From contig NC_058341.1 of the NCBI RefSeq assembly GCF_905475395.1, positions 31,697,501 through 31,761,500 of the forward strand: a stretch of DNA of 64,000 bases, given 5' to 3'. The first letter of the stretch is position 1. Each line of letters starts with the position of its first letter. The notes under the pieces were generated by a model that saw nothing but the letters and a program-made list of their open reading frames with translations, made no database searches and had not been told where the DNA came from. Made by a program: the position numbers and the translations under genes. This DNA is from Chrysoperla carnea (taxonomy: Eukaryota; Arthropoda; Insecta; Neuroptera; Chrysopidae). Positions 37,326 through 49,597 of the stretch are shown piece by piece.

Positions 37326-40300
37326 ATGAGTAACAGAGGATTTTTGAGACGAAGTCACCGAACTGTTGATCAGTTCTTAGAAAAATTAGGATATTATCGT
37401 AAATGTATTGCAAGAGATGAAACGTGTTTATTTCGAATTGTTGCAGAACAAGTAAGTTTAAGTTAAATATATCAATTTTTCCGGTTTTTTTTGTATAAAA
37501 TATTTTCCCAATGTATTTATTTCATGTTAATAGTTATATAACACACAAACAATGCATTTACGCGTTCGCGAAGAAGTCCTGCAGTTTATGATTGAACATA
37601 GACATATTTTGTCCGGTTTTATACCAGAACCGTACGATGATTATTTGGATCGATTACGGAAACATCTTGTCGTTTGTGGAGATATTGAAATAAGTATTGT
37701 TAGCTTATTGTATGGGTAAGTATGTTGTAATTAAAGTCAAATAAGTGAATAACCAATTTTTCTATTTTCTTCTTCTAATTTCTTCGAATTTTAATTGAAT
37801 CCATCACCCAAATTTGCCACCCACTAAATCTTAAGCCACTTCCTTTTTGAATTGCCTAAACTTTATGTGATGGATTTATAGCTAGGTCTGTGAGGTTTGA
37901 GTCTGGGCGACATGATTTTAGGGGCTGCAAAATTAAATAAGTTTTGGAACAAACGAAGCCTAAGGCGGCATTGAACCGAAATCCGTCACTGATAATAGGT
38001 TTCATTATAAACGTGTTTTAATGTTAGCAAACAAAATTTTTCCATCCTTACTACTTTCGCGGGTGAGCGGGTGAATTTTTCAACGCAGATTGTATTAGAC
38101 GTCAACAATGCTTAATTTACCTACCCCCTTTTAAACATTATACGTTTTGTTTTTAATCTTTGAGAATATCTCTAAATAAACAAATAAAGTTTTAGACGGT
38201 AATATTTTTTTATTTTTAGGAGAGACGTTTTGGTTTTTGAACCAAAAGATGGCAAATTTATAAATGCAACCGCTCGTGACCTAAAAGAAAAGTTCTTATT
38301 ATGCAGAACAACTGATGATCATTATGATGGAGTATTTCGACTTGAGTCTATTGAAACTGCGGCTTTTTGTCAATGTAAGTGAGCTACCTGCATTATTAAA
38401 AATCAAAATTACCTGTAAATGTCGTTGTCATCCAAATATGATAGTTCGATAACTAAGAAATTTGTCGTTATATCAAAAATCAAACAAATTTACGAGTTAT
38501 AGATCATTAAGGATAATTAGGATCACAAAAAACACTAGTCCAGTTCGTAAATGATCTAATAATGTGCCCGAATGACTCCGAAATATATCTCAAAAAATAC
38601 TCACTTAATCGTTAAATAAACCTGATTATTATATTTTTTTATCAAAATTACCTTAAGTATAGTGTATTTTTCATTGAATTCCAAAAAATTTGGGTGATTT
38701 TTCTCCATTTTTTCAAAGAAATTTCGAATTTCAGTAATTTGATGAAATATTTTTGCAATCGATTTGGATAAAAATTATTTTCTGTAGTAATTCCCACCCC
38801 AAAATACATAAACCAAGTTCTCTAGATGATCAGTTAAGTAATTTCTGAGAAATTGGCTAAAACAGTATACGAAGAATGACATCCCGGAGCAATCCTCAGT
38901 CGATATATCTTAGAAACTTGTATTTCAACCGCAAAATCATCCAAATTTCCATGCCTATAAACTCTTTGGATAAAAAGGACTTAAACATGAAAAAATCAGC
39001 TCATTTGCCGATTAGGTCAGTGTTTTGTGATACATTGTGCAACTGTTGCACCAACTGCAGTTTCCTGTTTGCGGCATTGAATATAGATTTTTATTTTCTA
39101 AAATATTTTCTAGCTATGATGTATGAATTACTTTATGAAAGAGTATTCGATGTTAAAGACACCGACATAATTGTTGACTTGATGTTACATTCGGATGGGG
39201 AAAATTCTGTTATCGAAACAAACAATAATAGTTCTGGTGAGAGTGGCGAACGTTTGTTGGCAGTCAAATCAATACTAAATTCAAGAGGATTACAATATGA
39301 TGACAATGTATCAGAATCATTACGTAATATTGTTGATGAAGGTCTGGCACCATTCTCATTTAAAGTTGCAAAAGCTTTAGATCCAACAATTTATCGAAAT
39401 ATTGAATTTGATTCTTGGAATGAAATGCGCAAAGGTAAGTTTTTTTTATTATAATATAGATTTATTGTAAAAATGCGCCAGGTGCATGTCGTACATAGAA
39501 CAGAACTTAGGGTTTCGTTGTCTGTCCTAATTGTAAGTAATAAACGGTAAAGGTAATTTAACGGCAACGTTAGGAAACCATTTGATGGTCAAAATCATCA
39601 TCGTGCTACATTTCGTTGAATAGATTATAAAAATGTAATAAAAAGTTCCAAATAACTTTTCTCATAGGGTGGATATTTCCGAAGAGCTCTTAGATTATGT
39701 TGTTCACCTTCCGTCTTTAATTATCGCAACATGTTCGAACTAATTTTGGTTAAAATTTTGGGTACTTATACCTCGCTTATATTTATCTTTCAAACCAAAA
39801 TCTACACGAAATGTTGCGTTTGAAAAAATAATCATCAAAATTTTTATCTTGCCCCATTTCCCCTCGTAATAGTTACAGATAGAAAAAACGCAAGTTATAA
39901 TGTTTTTCAGATTTTTTAAACACACGCATCAACATAGCGGAATTATAAGGGTTCCTTGTTTGTCATTTGACAACTGAACACTAATAAAATTAAAAAAAAA
40001 AAAAGTAATTGGGAATACATTTGAAAAACTTATAATTTATTTGTAGAACGTCGATTTGTTTCCGCTCACGTTTATGTGGCTAAACTCAAGCTAAAAGTGT
40101 AGATTCCACACTTATTACATCTTCTAAAACAACTCAGTTGTTTATGTTTATGATTTGATACCAAAAAATATTGACACTCTGTATCTTTGAGGGCCCTTCC
40201 CAAGTAGCTTTGCAGGATTTCAATGGGGTGGAATTTAAAAGCAAGATAAGTATTACCAAAAAACCCATTATATTTTACATGATCTATTTCAGAAATTCGC

Positions 40301-43300
40301 TACAATCAGTGGTATAAAGGTGGTGAAGATTTAACTGAAGGTGTGCGATGTATGGTAAGATTGTCGATGGATAATGATGATAATGAAGAAGATAAATTTA
40401 TGTGTTACATACAAAAATTATCGTCAGATAGTAAGCATGGTGAATATGAAGGCGATAAACCATGTGTTGTGTACATAGAAGAATTAGCAAAAATATGTAC
40501 GGTACGACGCGATCAATTAGAGCCATTACCACATGCTACAGCTTGGCCGTTGCCATTAAAAACTTATAAACATTTGTACAAAGAAACTCTTTGTAACAGT
40601 AAGTTTTTCTCAGATCATTTTCTCTAAAAAAACATTACCACTAGGCATTAAAAAATACGTAACGAGGAATTCACAATCCATTTTGTTCGTAACTTTCGTT
40701 TAAGGAAGTATTTATTGAATCCAAGTACAAACATTGTTGAAAAAATATCCTTGATTAATTAATCCAGGATCCTTTGGAACCGAAATACTTTTTATATATT
40801 CAAGTTAGTTTATATATTACTAATGTTTTCTTCCATTCTCCACCGAGAAAACAGAAAATTTTATCTAAAATTTAACCTCTGGAGAATGTTAATTAAACAC
40901 ATTTTATTTGCTTAAAATCCACTTTATTTAAGATTTTGTCAGTCAAAATATTTTGTTTATGTACATTTTGACTATTTTAAGCTAATAAAATGTGTTTAAT
41001 TAATGTTAATAACTTCCACAAATTAACGCTCTCAAACTTAAATTACTCTACTAGGAGAATGCTTTAGCGCCTTGCATTTCGTTCAAAAGTCGGTGGAATG
41101 AGTTGTAGACAGCGTTTTATTGTATATATCTTAGTGAGTCAATGAAAGATAGTTGAGATCGAAATATAATAGTACAACTGTTCATACGAAGGTGTAGAAA
41201 AAAGTCAATTGTGTTGAAAAATCAGGCAAATAGAAAAAAAAAACTATTATAAAAAATATATAAACTATTGTTATATTTTGAACTATTCAAAATTTGATCT
41301 TTGACAATTTTTCCTAACCCTGGCCGTTTTATAGGTACAAACGTTCAAAAAAAATGTCGTTATTTTGATGAAAATTTGATATTGACAAAATTAACTATTA
41401 CTCCGTGGTTTTGATCAAATATTTGATTCAAAATCAATTGAATTTTATAGTTTAGACATTGCTAATTTTGGGTATTATTACCTCGATTAAATCGACTGGT
41501 ATGTTAGGCTAAACTTGTTAACCAATAAACAAACTCATTTCTGTTTCCGTACTAGTTAAAGCAGTGACTAATTATAGTCGAAAAGTGTTCAACTGCAACT
41601 GCTTATTACCAAGAAGTCGACTTACTGTGAGCCCTTATCGGTTAAATACAGCCAAATATTCTTAACTCTATGCTATCTTAGTACAATCACAAATTAAACG
41701 TTTATTTTTTCCTATTTTAGAAAAGAACATCCGAAAATCTAAAACACCAAAATCATTAAAAAATTGTAAAATCTTAGATTTTTCAACGGATCCGGATGCC
41801 CCAAAGTTGAAAATTAAAACCAAAAAGGAGATTATTGGTACTCTCAATGCTTACAATAATTCAGTTCAAGTAAGTGAACGTTCGAAACATTTCTTTATTC
41901 AATTTAATTTAATTGTTTTATGACGCTAATGTTGTTTCTAGATACAAATACATGTTTTTTTTTTTAAATATTACTGTTAATTTCATTAGGAAAATGTTGA
42001 ATACATCACAATGCCAGCATATGTTCCAAATCCATATACAACACATTCCCCCGAAAATTGGAATGAAAATACGTCGAATGATCAAATAATTACATCGCCG
42101 CATACAATAACAAATACAACATTACGTAATACATATCCAGTTTATGCAACCGAATATTTACCACAACCACCACCAGCGGCCATAGAATCATCAACTAGTA
42201 ATTCGTACGTCATTGTAGATCCAAATACAATTGTTGATTACCCAACGAACAGACCACACGAACCAGTTAATTACAACGTATCACGTTCCCAGTCACCAAA
42301 TGGAGCCGATTTACCATATCATGATATACCAACGTTACGATTTTTTTTCAACTTTGGCTTGGATTATTTTCGTAATATAAATACAACTATTTGGCATCAT
42401 GCTAATGGTACAGAGGAAGTGTACAATCATAGCACACCCATGATAACAGCGGAGAGTCCACAACAAGTGATCACAACAGCCCCAACAACAGGTGTGTGGC
42501 CAATTTGTAGTGGATCGCCTGTAATTGTTCCACATGTTGGCGGCATTGATACGCAGCAAAGATTATCAATTGATATGCAACATTTGAACTTAAAAGAAGA
42601 ATGTGAGGATGTTGATTACATTGGATATAAAAATGGTAAGAAAGCTGATGATAAAAATGTCGGTAAGTTTTATTCTAGTCGAAAGTTTGCAGTTCATCAC
42701 AAAATTCTAATCACCTTCATACGCGTGTACTATCTTTATAAGTTATAACCTGTGTTATTCTGATGTATGAGCATTCATTAGTTTTCGAAATCGTTCAGCT
42801 AAGCGAGCGGGTAAATTCTAGCTCGTGTTATTTAATATCATATAGCTTTCCTCGATAAATAGATTGTCCAACACTAAAAGAAGTTTTCAATTCGAACCGG
42901 TAGTTCCAGAGATTAGCGCGTTCTACCAAACAAACTCTTCAGCTTTATATATTAGTTAAAGATTAAAATTCCTGTTAAAAAAAAAAAAAAAAACAAAAAA
43001 AAAGCGAACAAACAAGCAATATTTGCAGAGTAGAAGTGATAGAGTAAGACATGGGCCACAATTTCTGCACATTCGTGGTCAAGAAGGCTAAGACACTAGG
43101 CCGAGTTTGATTCTCGTTGACTATGAATAAATAAAATCAGATTTTTGTTCTCGATTTCTTCTGAATCTATTAGATTAGAAAAATTGTTACCAAAAAAAAT
43201 TGAATTTGATTTGTTCTACAAATCTACACAACCGTGTAACAAACAAATGGAGGTTGGAAGTTAACCGTTTTAAAACAATTCTAAACCATTTTATGGTTAT

Positions 43301-43936
43301 CGGGTAAGCTCATATCCATTAAATAGATATTTTTAAGAACTAATACTGTTTGAAAAAATCTTTTTTAATCAAAACACGGTAGAGAATCCGTAAGTTATTT
43401 ACTAATAGCTGTACTGCCTTCTTCCTGGAAGTAATACATTACAGTAAACTACGATTAATAGGTAATATAGACAAAAAATTGATTAAATTATAACATTAAT
43501 TTTTTTAGTATCCAAAAATCGTCAATGGAATAACAGCCGTAAACTTCAAAATCAAATACAAAAATCACCATCAAGTAAACTCACTTGGCAATATAATTCA
43601 TCAATGATTGCACGAAACATTGAAGCATACCCAACATCAACACCGGCCGCCTATAATTGTGCTGTAGCAAAACCAACACCTGAAAGTATGAGTCCACCCA
43701 GCATTGAATACAATACACCAGGTTATTATACGCATTTCATCCCTGAACATCCACAAAACTTTGTGTATGCTCCAGCTCCGCCAGATATGCTACAACCGTA
43801 TATTTATTCAAATTGTTATCCTGCACCATCGTTTGCGTACGTGCCAGAAGGTATTCAACCAATTCCTTATAGTACACCACAAACACATTCAAATCAACTA
43901 ATAAAAACCTCGACTCCAAATAATTTATCCGCTTAA
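37326..43936 (+). CDS. otu: Ovarian tumor (Otu) deubiquitinase, OTUD4-like
   Basis: Exons 37326-37451, 37534-37715, 38220-38374, 39114-39434, 40293-40598, 41721-41869, 41990-42662 and 43509-43936 join in phase to 779 residues. OTU protease domain about 15-145: YYRKCIARDETCLFRIVAEQ gives candidate Asp31 and Cys34, and DDHYDGVF gives His137. A Tudor-like region follows (VRCMVRL...VVYIEELAKI), then a proline- and threonine-rich tail with NGADLPYHDIPTLRFFFNFG, the motif shared by fly Otu and vertebrate OTUD4. In flies Otu is a germline RNA-binding deubiquitinase needed for oogenesis; the function here is inferred from orthology. As I recall, the Drosophila protein has Ser in place of the catalytic Cys, whereas this one keeps Cys. 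The start is the first ATG after an A-run, opening MSNRGFLRRSHRTVDQFL. Confidence 0.93.
37863..37998. mobile_element. Small hAT-like MITE in otu intron 2
   Basis: The left end TGTGATGGATTTATAG is matched in reverse by CAGTGACGGATTTCGG at the right end. The inner CCTAAGGCGGC string is typical of insect hAT-derived MITEs. About 135 bp, no coding frame. Confidence 0.45.
38375..39113 (+). other. otu intron 3
   Basis: A 739-bp intron. An open frame runs through its end into the next exon (from 38876), but the TTTTCTAG acceptor at 39113 and the OTUD4-like join CQS-MMYELLYERVF fix the exon start at 39114. Nothing else was seen. Confidence 0.6.
39435..40292 (+). other. otu intron 4
   Basis: An 858-bp intron. 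TTTGTCATTTGACAACTG at about 39959 is a palindrome-like string similar to strings upstream of ATP7 and EXT2. No exon or RNA was seen. Confidence 0.5.
40599..41720 (+). other. otu intron 5
   Basis: A 1.1-kb intron holding the hairpin element at 40889-41003; the rest is AT-rich with nothing recognised. Confidence 0.55.
40889..41003. mobile_element. 115-bp hairpin MITE in otu intron 5
   Basis: Arms 40889-40918 (TTAATTAAACACATTTTATT onward) and 40974-41003 (ending AAATGTGTTTAATTAA) pair at 29 of 30 positions around a 55-nt loop. No coding capacity. Confidence 0.6.
42663..43508 (+). other. otu intron 7
   Basis: An 846-bp intron. It contains a poly(A)-like run at about 42975-43002 followed by a tRNA-like head at 43052-43120, a layout expected of SINE insertions. 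Confidence 0.5.
43052..43120 (+). repeat. tRNA-like SINE head in otu intron 7
   Basis: GGTCAAGAAGGCTAAGACAC and GAGTTTGATTCTCG (B-box-like) at tRNA spacing. It is diverged. Confidence 0.35.
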
Positions 43937-44166
43937 AATTTATATATTATTTTTATTATAACTGACTTTTAACGCTTAGTATTAGATGTATGGTCCTTAA
44001 GGGGTCGTATCGTGAGACAGTTATTTTCGATGGTGGAAAAATATCTTTTCGTAATTTTCACAATCTATTTATAATAATATTTTATTTGAAATCAATGATA
44101 CATAAAAATATTATTCTTCCAAATTTAGCTAAAGTAGATGGTTAGGTCATATGTAGAGTATTTTTG

Positions 44167-44172
44167 AATAAA
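44167..44172 (+). terminator. Candidate poly(A) signal of otu
   Basis: AATAAA 231 bases after the otu stop codon, the first exact hexamer seen downstream. A perfect palindrome lies just beyond it. Confidence 0.45.
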
Positions 44173-44213
44173 TGGTCATAAATCAAGGGAATAGTGAGGT
44201 ATGTCGAGACAAT

Positions 44214-44247
44214 CATTTTATGAGTTACATATGTAACTCATAAAATG
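44214..44247. repeat. Perfect 34-bp palindrome downstream of otu
   Basis: CATTTTATGAGTTACAT is immediately followed by its exact reverse complement ATGTAACTCATAAAATG, with no spacer. It lies 42 bases past the candidate otu poly(A) signal. Confidence 0.8.
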
Positions 44248-45880
44248 TCAAAAATACACGCATTGTTTTGAATTTGTATCAAAACTGTTGAATTAAAAAA
44301 AAAATTCGGGAAACATTTTTGTTATTTAATGTTTTGCTCTATCACTAACAGTTTTCGCGCAGTTTTCTCTATCTGTAACAAACTGTTAGTAGATATATCG
44401 AGTGTTACATATAACGGGGCGGTCTAAGAACTTTCCAGAGAATAATTATTTTGTAAAATAAGCTTCATGGGTAAAAAAAAATTATTTAGTGAAGTATATT
44501 AATATGAGGCCCAATGAACACCAATTTCAAATAAAAAGCCCCATTTTTTGTTGTCAATTCGTGTATGATATTAGAAAAAAATATAAATTATTATGCGCTA
44601 TATTTTTGAAAGGTTAAGAATATTTACTTGTTTCGTTATTTTTTAAGTAGAATTTTACACGAAATGACAAAAAAAAAACAAAGTTTTCCGTTTGAAATTT
44701 TGAATTTGATTTTCATAGGGTACATACAAATTTCAAAATCAATTTTTTTTTTAATCCATGAAGTTTTTGCATTAAACATTTGTCAGAAGTTTTTGAGCCG
44801 TTCCGTTATTTGCGTGACATGGTGAAAAACAGCGATTAAAACAAGCTGTTAGAGATTGAGCAAAATATGACTCTTATAAAAATACAAATAAATAGATCTT
44901 GTAATGAAATTATTTTAGTAAACTCAACAAGTTCCGAATAAATTCAAAATGGTACGCGTAATTTTATCGTCACCAGCTTCGTAGAGGCATCTTTGGACTC
45001 ATGTTATTTTTAATAAAATGCCTTTATATAACGGCATAATGCCATTAGAATTGAGATGATACCTCAATTCCTAAGCAGTAGGATCGCCTTAAGTTCCTTA
45101 AAAAAAATCAGGGATGTGTTTTTAATACTTGCGTTTCAAAATACATACCAGTATACTTACTACTGTACCTAGTATAGATAGGCGGCATTTTCTTGGAAAA
45201 TCAAATCGTTTTATTTTTCAATCAATAAACACCATTTCTATACTAGCTAATAAACTGATATACATTTTGAAACTAAAGGATTATTCATTCATTAGTGCTC
45301 TTCTACCAATAAGACTATTCAAATTAGCGATAACATATATCGCTATATATATTAAATGTTAAATAAGGAGAAATTCGAAAAAACAAGTTCAAAGCGTACA
45401 TATGACAATAAAATTATCTCAAAATTATTAAAATTTATTTAAGTATTAATTTATAATTATTAATTATAAGTTTGTAAAAAATTAACAAGATGCGTAAACT
45501 ATTATGCAAATTTTGCATCGATTACATAGATTTATGTAACACAGAATTAAATTTTTTTTTTTTTCGTACTTTTTATTTTATTCGTTTTGACAATTTTAAT
45601 ATATTGAGATAAATCATCACAGTTATTTATTTAAAAATTTGACACAGAGAGTTACTTTTGGGATAAAAAATAATTCATTACACTGATGAAATTTCTTATA
45701 AATAATAATTAATAATCTTAATTGAATCGCGATCCCATAGATACAAATTAAAGGACTCTGTACAAACTTTATGGGGAAAAAATTTTGTTGAATTCGAATA
45801 AATCGTAAGATACAGTTAGACGAAGATTAAACATTTAATAGGTCATCAAGCTCGGAAACACGTTTTTTAAATCAGGAATA

Positions 45881-46079
45881 AAGCTGCGATCATATTAGTG
45901 TCAATTTAAACGCACGTTGAACGGATGTTTATTACAATTACATAGTATTAAATAGAATTATCTATAACGTACGTTAAAATTAACGCCAGTGTGACCAGCT
46001 CTATTTAACACAATATATTTGTAAAACGTATGTTTAAAACAATGTACGTTAGTTTTAACGCTGGTGTGACCGCAGCTTC
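45881..46079. mobile_element. MITE with AAGCTGCGGTCACAC termini
   Basis: The left end AAGCTGCGATCATATTAGTG is matched in reverse by AAGCTGCGGTCACACCAGCG at the right end. An internal extra copy of the end (AACGCCAGTGTGACCAGC) lies at about 45985. A related string (TTTTAACGCTCGTGTGACCG) is at about 29230. Confidence 0.6.
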
Positions 46080-47151
46080 AAAGTTAAAAAATAGACAATA
46101 ATACATCCTATCGGAAGCTTATAATTGAAAAAATTTTCACATAAGTAGAAAAGTTATTGAAAGATTTATTTATTCCATTTTTAAATACTTTATTGAACGA
46201 TAGATTTAAGGCGAAATTTTATTTTCATGTCCCATTATTTAGGGTGTTAATGGATCGGTTTTTGATAGTTTTATTCTAGTCATTTTTAATCTCAAGTGAA
46301 TATTTATTAACTCCAAAGGAGTTTTGTAAGTTTCCAAAGGTGTGTATCTTTGCCTATTTTAAAACTTTAACCACTGATTTATGTTCAAAAAGAGAGTTTC
46401 CGAATTTGGTAGTAATTGGGACAATTTATTATCTTTTAAATTATCAGTTTACTTAGTTATTCAAATCCATTAAGTATTTTCCCATTTGATTTGTCTGGCC
46501 TCCTTTAATAATTTAAAATTTTCTTCTTTTCGTTATTATTCATAGTATTTTACGTCTGTTATGATTTATAGTTGAAAAATATTCAAGTTAATTTATATTT
46601 TTGTCTAATTATCTACACATAAAGTAATTTATTTATTAAATCATGTTTTTCCAAAAAAATTTTCCAAGTAAACATTAACTTTTAAATTAGTTTACTTAGA
46701 GAACGAGTCCAATTTTATGGAAAGTTCTTTTAAATTTTTGTTTTAAAGGCTGTATTTATACAGCAAAAGATTTTATAAAAGGTCTATATTATAAAGGATC
46801 CTATATATTGAAACACTTTCGATAAATTCGGGTATAACCACGGATATCTGTAGTAACATGTTGATCAAATTTCTAAAAAACGAAATTCGCTTTTACATCA
46901 TTATTGGCAGACTGGAAAAAATTGATTAGTTTTCCTGTTACGAGCTGACGGTCTATTATGCTAACTTGAATACTCTGAGTGTTTAACTCAGGTTACTAAG
47001 AACTTTGCTCGACCTAACACTTTCATTATGTATTTTCACTTAGACATATGATATGTAATTCAGTCAAATTAAACATTGATCGCTACATCAATTAAGATAT
47101 TTTTGTTTTTTTAGTATATTGTTTGTAATGTAAGGACAATATTAAATCAAA

Positions 47152-48027
47152 GTTTTCGTCCTCGACAGACGACTGGATCATTCTCAAAAATAAAAGTTAT
47201 CATTATTCCAGTTTTGGTCGAATTTGACCCGGAAGGACTGGTTTTCAACAAATATTATTTATGAATTCATTTTTAAATATACTAAATTTGCAACAACTTG
47301 AGGCCAGAAGGGTTTATATAGGACCGATAGTTTCGGAAATGCAGCTTTTCAAAATTTGGCCAATTTTTGAAGTTACACCATTATTCATCCACAGATGGCA
47401 TACCAGACGAAGATGAAGTGGACGAAGAATTGTCGACGTCCGTCTGGATATTCTTGAAAACCATCCTGACACCCAGACGTCGTCTTGTGCTATCCAGGTC
47501 CATCAAAGGGGGGCAAAGTTGGATTAAAATAGTATTCCGTGGAAACCCTCTCTATTCCTCTCATTTGGCTCTCGTGGTTGAGGGGGGTCACTTTAGCATC
47601 CCCTAAGACTCTAAAAGAACTAACTGAGAGGAAAGGAGTGGGTTTCCAAGGAAATGCTAGATCTTCAGAAACTTGAATAGAGTACCTGCTGATGATGTAT
47701 TTATTTTAATAAAATTTTGCCTTATTTGATATATCTGATTGATCCAAGGCGTCGTCTTTTAAAATGTCAGGAGATGGGTCAAGAATATGCAGACAAGCCC
47801 CGGCAATTTTTCGTCTGGCATGTCAACTATGGGCGCGTAACGAGTATTTCCGAAATTATCGGTCCTATAAATACTATTCTGGCTTTGTTGCTTTAGCCTA
47901 CTCTAAAAATGAATCCACAATCTTATATGAAAAACCAGTCCTTCTGGGTCAAAATCGACTAAAACTGAAATAAGGTAAAATTTTTATTTTTTTGAGAATG
48001 ATCCGGTTGCCTGCCGTTGTCGAAAAC
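47152..48027. mobile_element. 876-bp element with ~190-bp terminal inverted repeats
   Basis: The left end GTTTTCGTCCTCGACAGACG, then TGGATCATTCTCAAAAATAA, GACCCGGAAGGACTGGTTTT and AGGACCGATAGTTTCGGAAAT-like sequence, recur in reverse order and orientation at the right end (GTTTTCGACAACGGCAGGCA, CGGATCATTCTCAAAAAAAT-like, GACCCAGAAGGACTGGTTTT, AGGACCGATAATTTCGGAAA). The centre is GC-richer, with a short open frame (47367-47606, DGIPDEDEVDEELSTSVWIF inside) that I do not recognise. No transposase motif. Confidence 0.7.
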
Positions 48028-49089
48028 ATATATTTAACATTGCCATTAACAAACAACATCTCAAAAAAATAAAAATATTTAATTTTAAGCAGCGTTCACG
48101 TCTTTTTTTTTCATGTTTAATTTGAATGAATTAATGTAATCAAAAATGAAATTCGGAACGTGGTGGTATTGATGTATTTGATCGATTTACCGAGATGATA
48201 TTCGATTTTACCGAAAGTGTTTTACCATAGTTTTTTGTAAGATTCTTTTAATTAATTTTTATAAAGTCTTTGACAGTCTAAACGTAGTCAATTGGAAAAT
48301 AAAGAATTTTTAAAATTTATTTTATAACAAATTATTTTTTCTTTTTTTTGTAGAATAAATTTTTATACTTTGTTATTATGTACTATATTTATATTATTAT
48401 TAGAATAATATCATTATTTTGGGAAAAAACTTCTGTAAATTTTTCATTAAATTAATAAAATAAAAGTGATATACTTTTTTTTAATCGCCTATCATTATAA
48501 TGTATAGATATTTTCCATAAATCTATAGATATTTTCCATATCTCCATCTAACATCGGCGAATTGTGTTCGATAAGCGATTGAGAATGAGATTGAAAATTA
48601 TGAAAATTTTGGATATACATCATTTGAAGCGAATTCAAAGTTACAAAATTTCTAAATCTCCTTTTTTGTACAAGGTTACCTATTGATGATTTTATACAAG
48701 ATTGTATGAGAATAACATATACCTTGACATACGCGAATTTCGACATACGCGGTTGGCACTTGATCCTATCTATTGCGTAAGTTCGAGGTATTACTGTAAT
48801 TGTGTTGGGTCCAGATAAATTGAGTTGTTTTGATAATGGATACATTCAAAACACAGTTTTCCACTTCGAAAAATTCAAGGAAGTGGTGTTTATCAGTCTA
48901 TATTTGTGAAAGTATGTATGTGTCTATGTGGCATACTAAAGAACAAACATGTGGGCCGATTTTGATGGTTATCTTACGTCAATCGATTTGTCTTAAACTT
49001 GCGAGGGTCGCTGAAGATATAGCAGCAATAAAAATTGAATATGGCGACCACTAGAAGCCATATTGTGACAAGTGAAATTTACAAAATTT

Positions 49090-49330
49090 AAACAACCCTC
49101 GACAAATTTTTCTGGTACAGAACCCTAAACGAGCTTTAAAGCCTTCTCCAAACTGAACCGATTTTGAGGATCATCACCAATTTTTAAGTTGTTCCGGGTA
49201 CGGAATCCTAAATTCGCACTATCAAACGAATCAGAAAAATCAAAATCGGTACATCCGTTTATACGCTACAATGCCACAGACAGACACACACACATAGCGG
49301 TCAAACACTCATTTTGATTCGGGAGTTAAA
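49090..49330. repeat. Diverged GTACGGAACCCTAAA-type repeat
   Basis: Contains GGTACAGAACCCTAAACGAG, GGGTACGGAATCCTAAATTC and CACAGACAGACACACACACA. The first two strings relate it to the element at 22066-22385. It has no coding frame. Confidence 0.45.
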
Positions 49331-49433
49331 AAAAAAGAAAAAATGAAAGTCGACGATTCAGTGGGGCATCATTGAATAGATATTGAAAATACTAACTGAA
49401 AAGTGTAAAATAAAATAAGCATTTCCAAAAATA

Positions 49434-49597
49434 AAAAAAACTCGACTGCGTTAAATAAAAACTGAAAAGAAAAAAACAAGTCCAGTAGTTTTTGAGCCGA
49501 TCTAGATTTAAATTTGTCCTGACTTTAAAAGTCCTTATGTAAACAACTGAACTTGTTTTTTACTTTTCAATTTTTATTTAACACAGTCGGGTTTTTT
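49434..49597. mobile_element. MITE with CCCGACTG / AACAAGTCCAG termini, copy 2
   Basis: The left end ACTCGACTGCGTTAAATAAA and AACAAGTCCAGTAG are matched in reverse by ACCCGACTGTGTTAAATAAA and AACAAGTTCAGTTG. Same family as 15111-15312. It lies about 260 bp upstream of the INCENP start codon. Confidence 0.75.

Noticed and set aside
38876-39113. Longer otu exon beginning MTSRSNPQSIYL
   Set aside because: The open frame upstream of 39114 is intronic; the acceptor TTTTCTAG and similarity to OTUD4 (CQSLLYELLYEKVF region) set the border.
42011-42103. Independent genes at the plus-strand ATGs inside otu exons 7 and 8
   Set aside because: Reading frame continues from the upstream acceptors at 41990 and 43509 and matches conserved Otu sequence.
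47367-47973. Two small open frames as a gene
   Set aside because: They lie within the inverted-repeat element, partly in its arms, with no recognised domain and no splice context.
48495-49054. Overlapping open frames near 48.5-49.0 kb
   Set aside because: No similarity, no conserved motif, AT-rich composition; judged chance.
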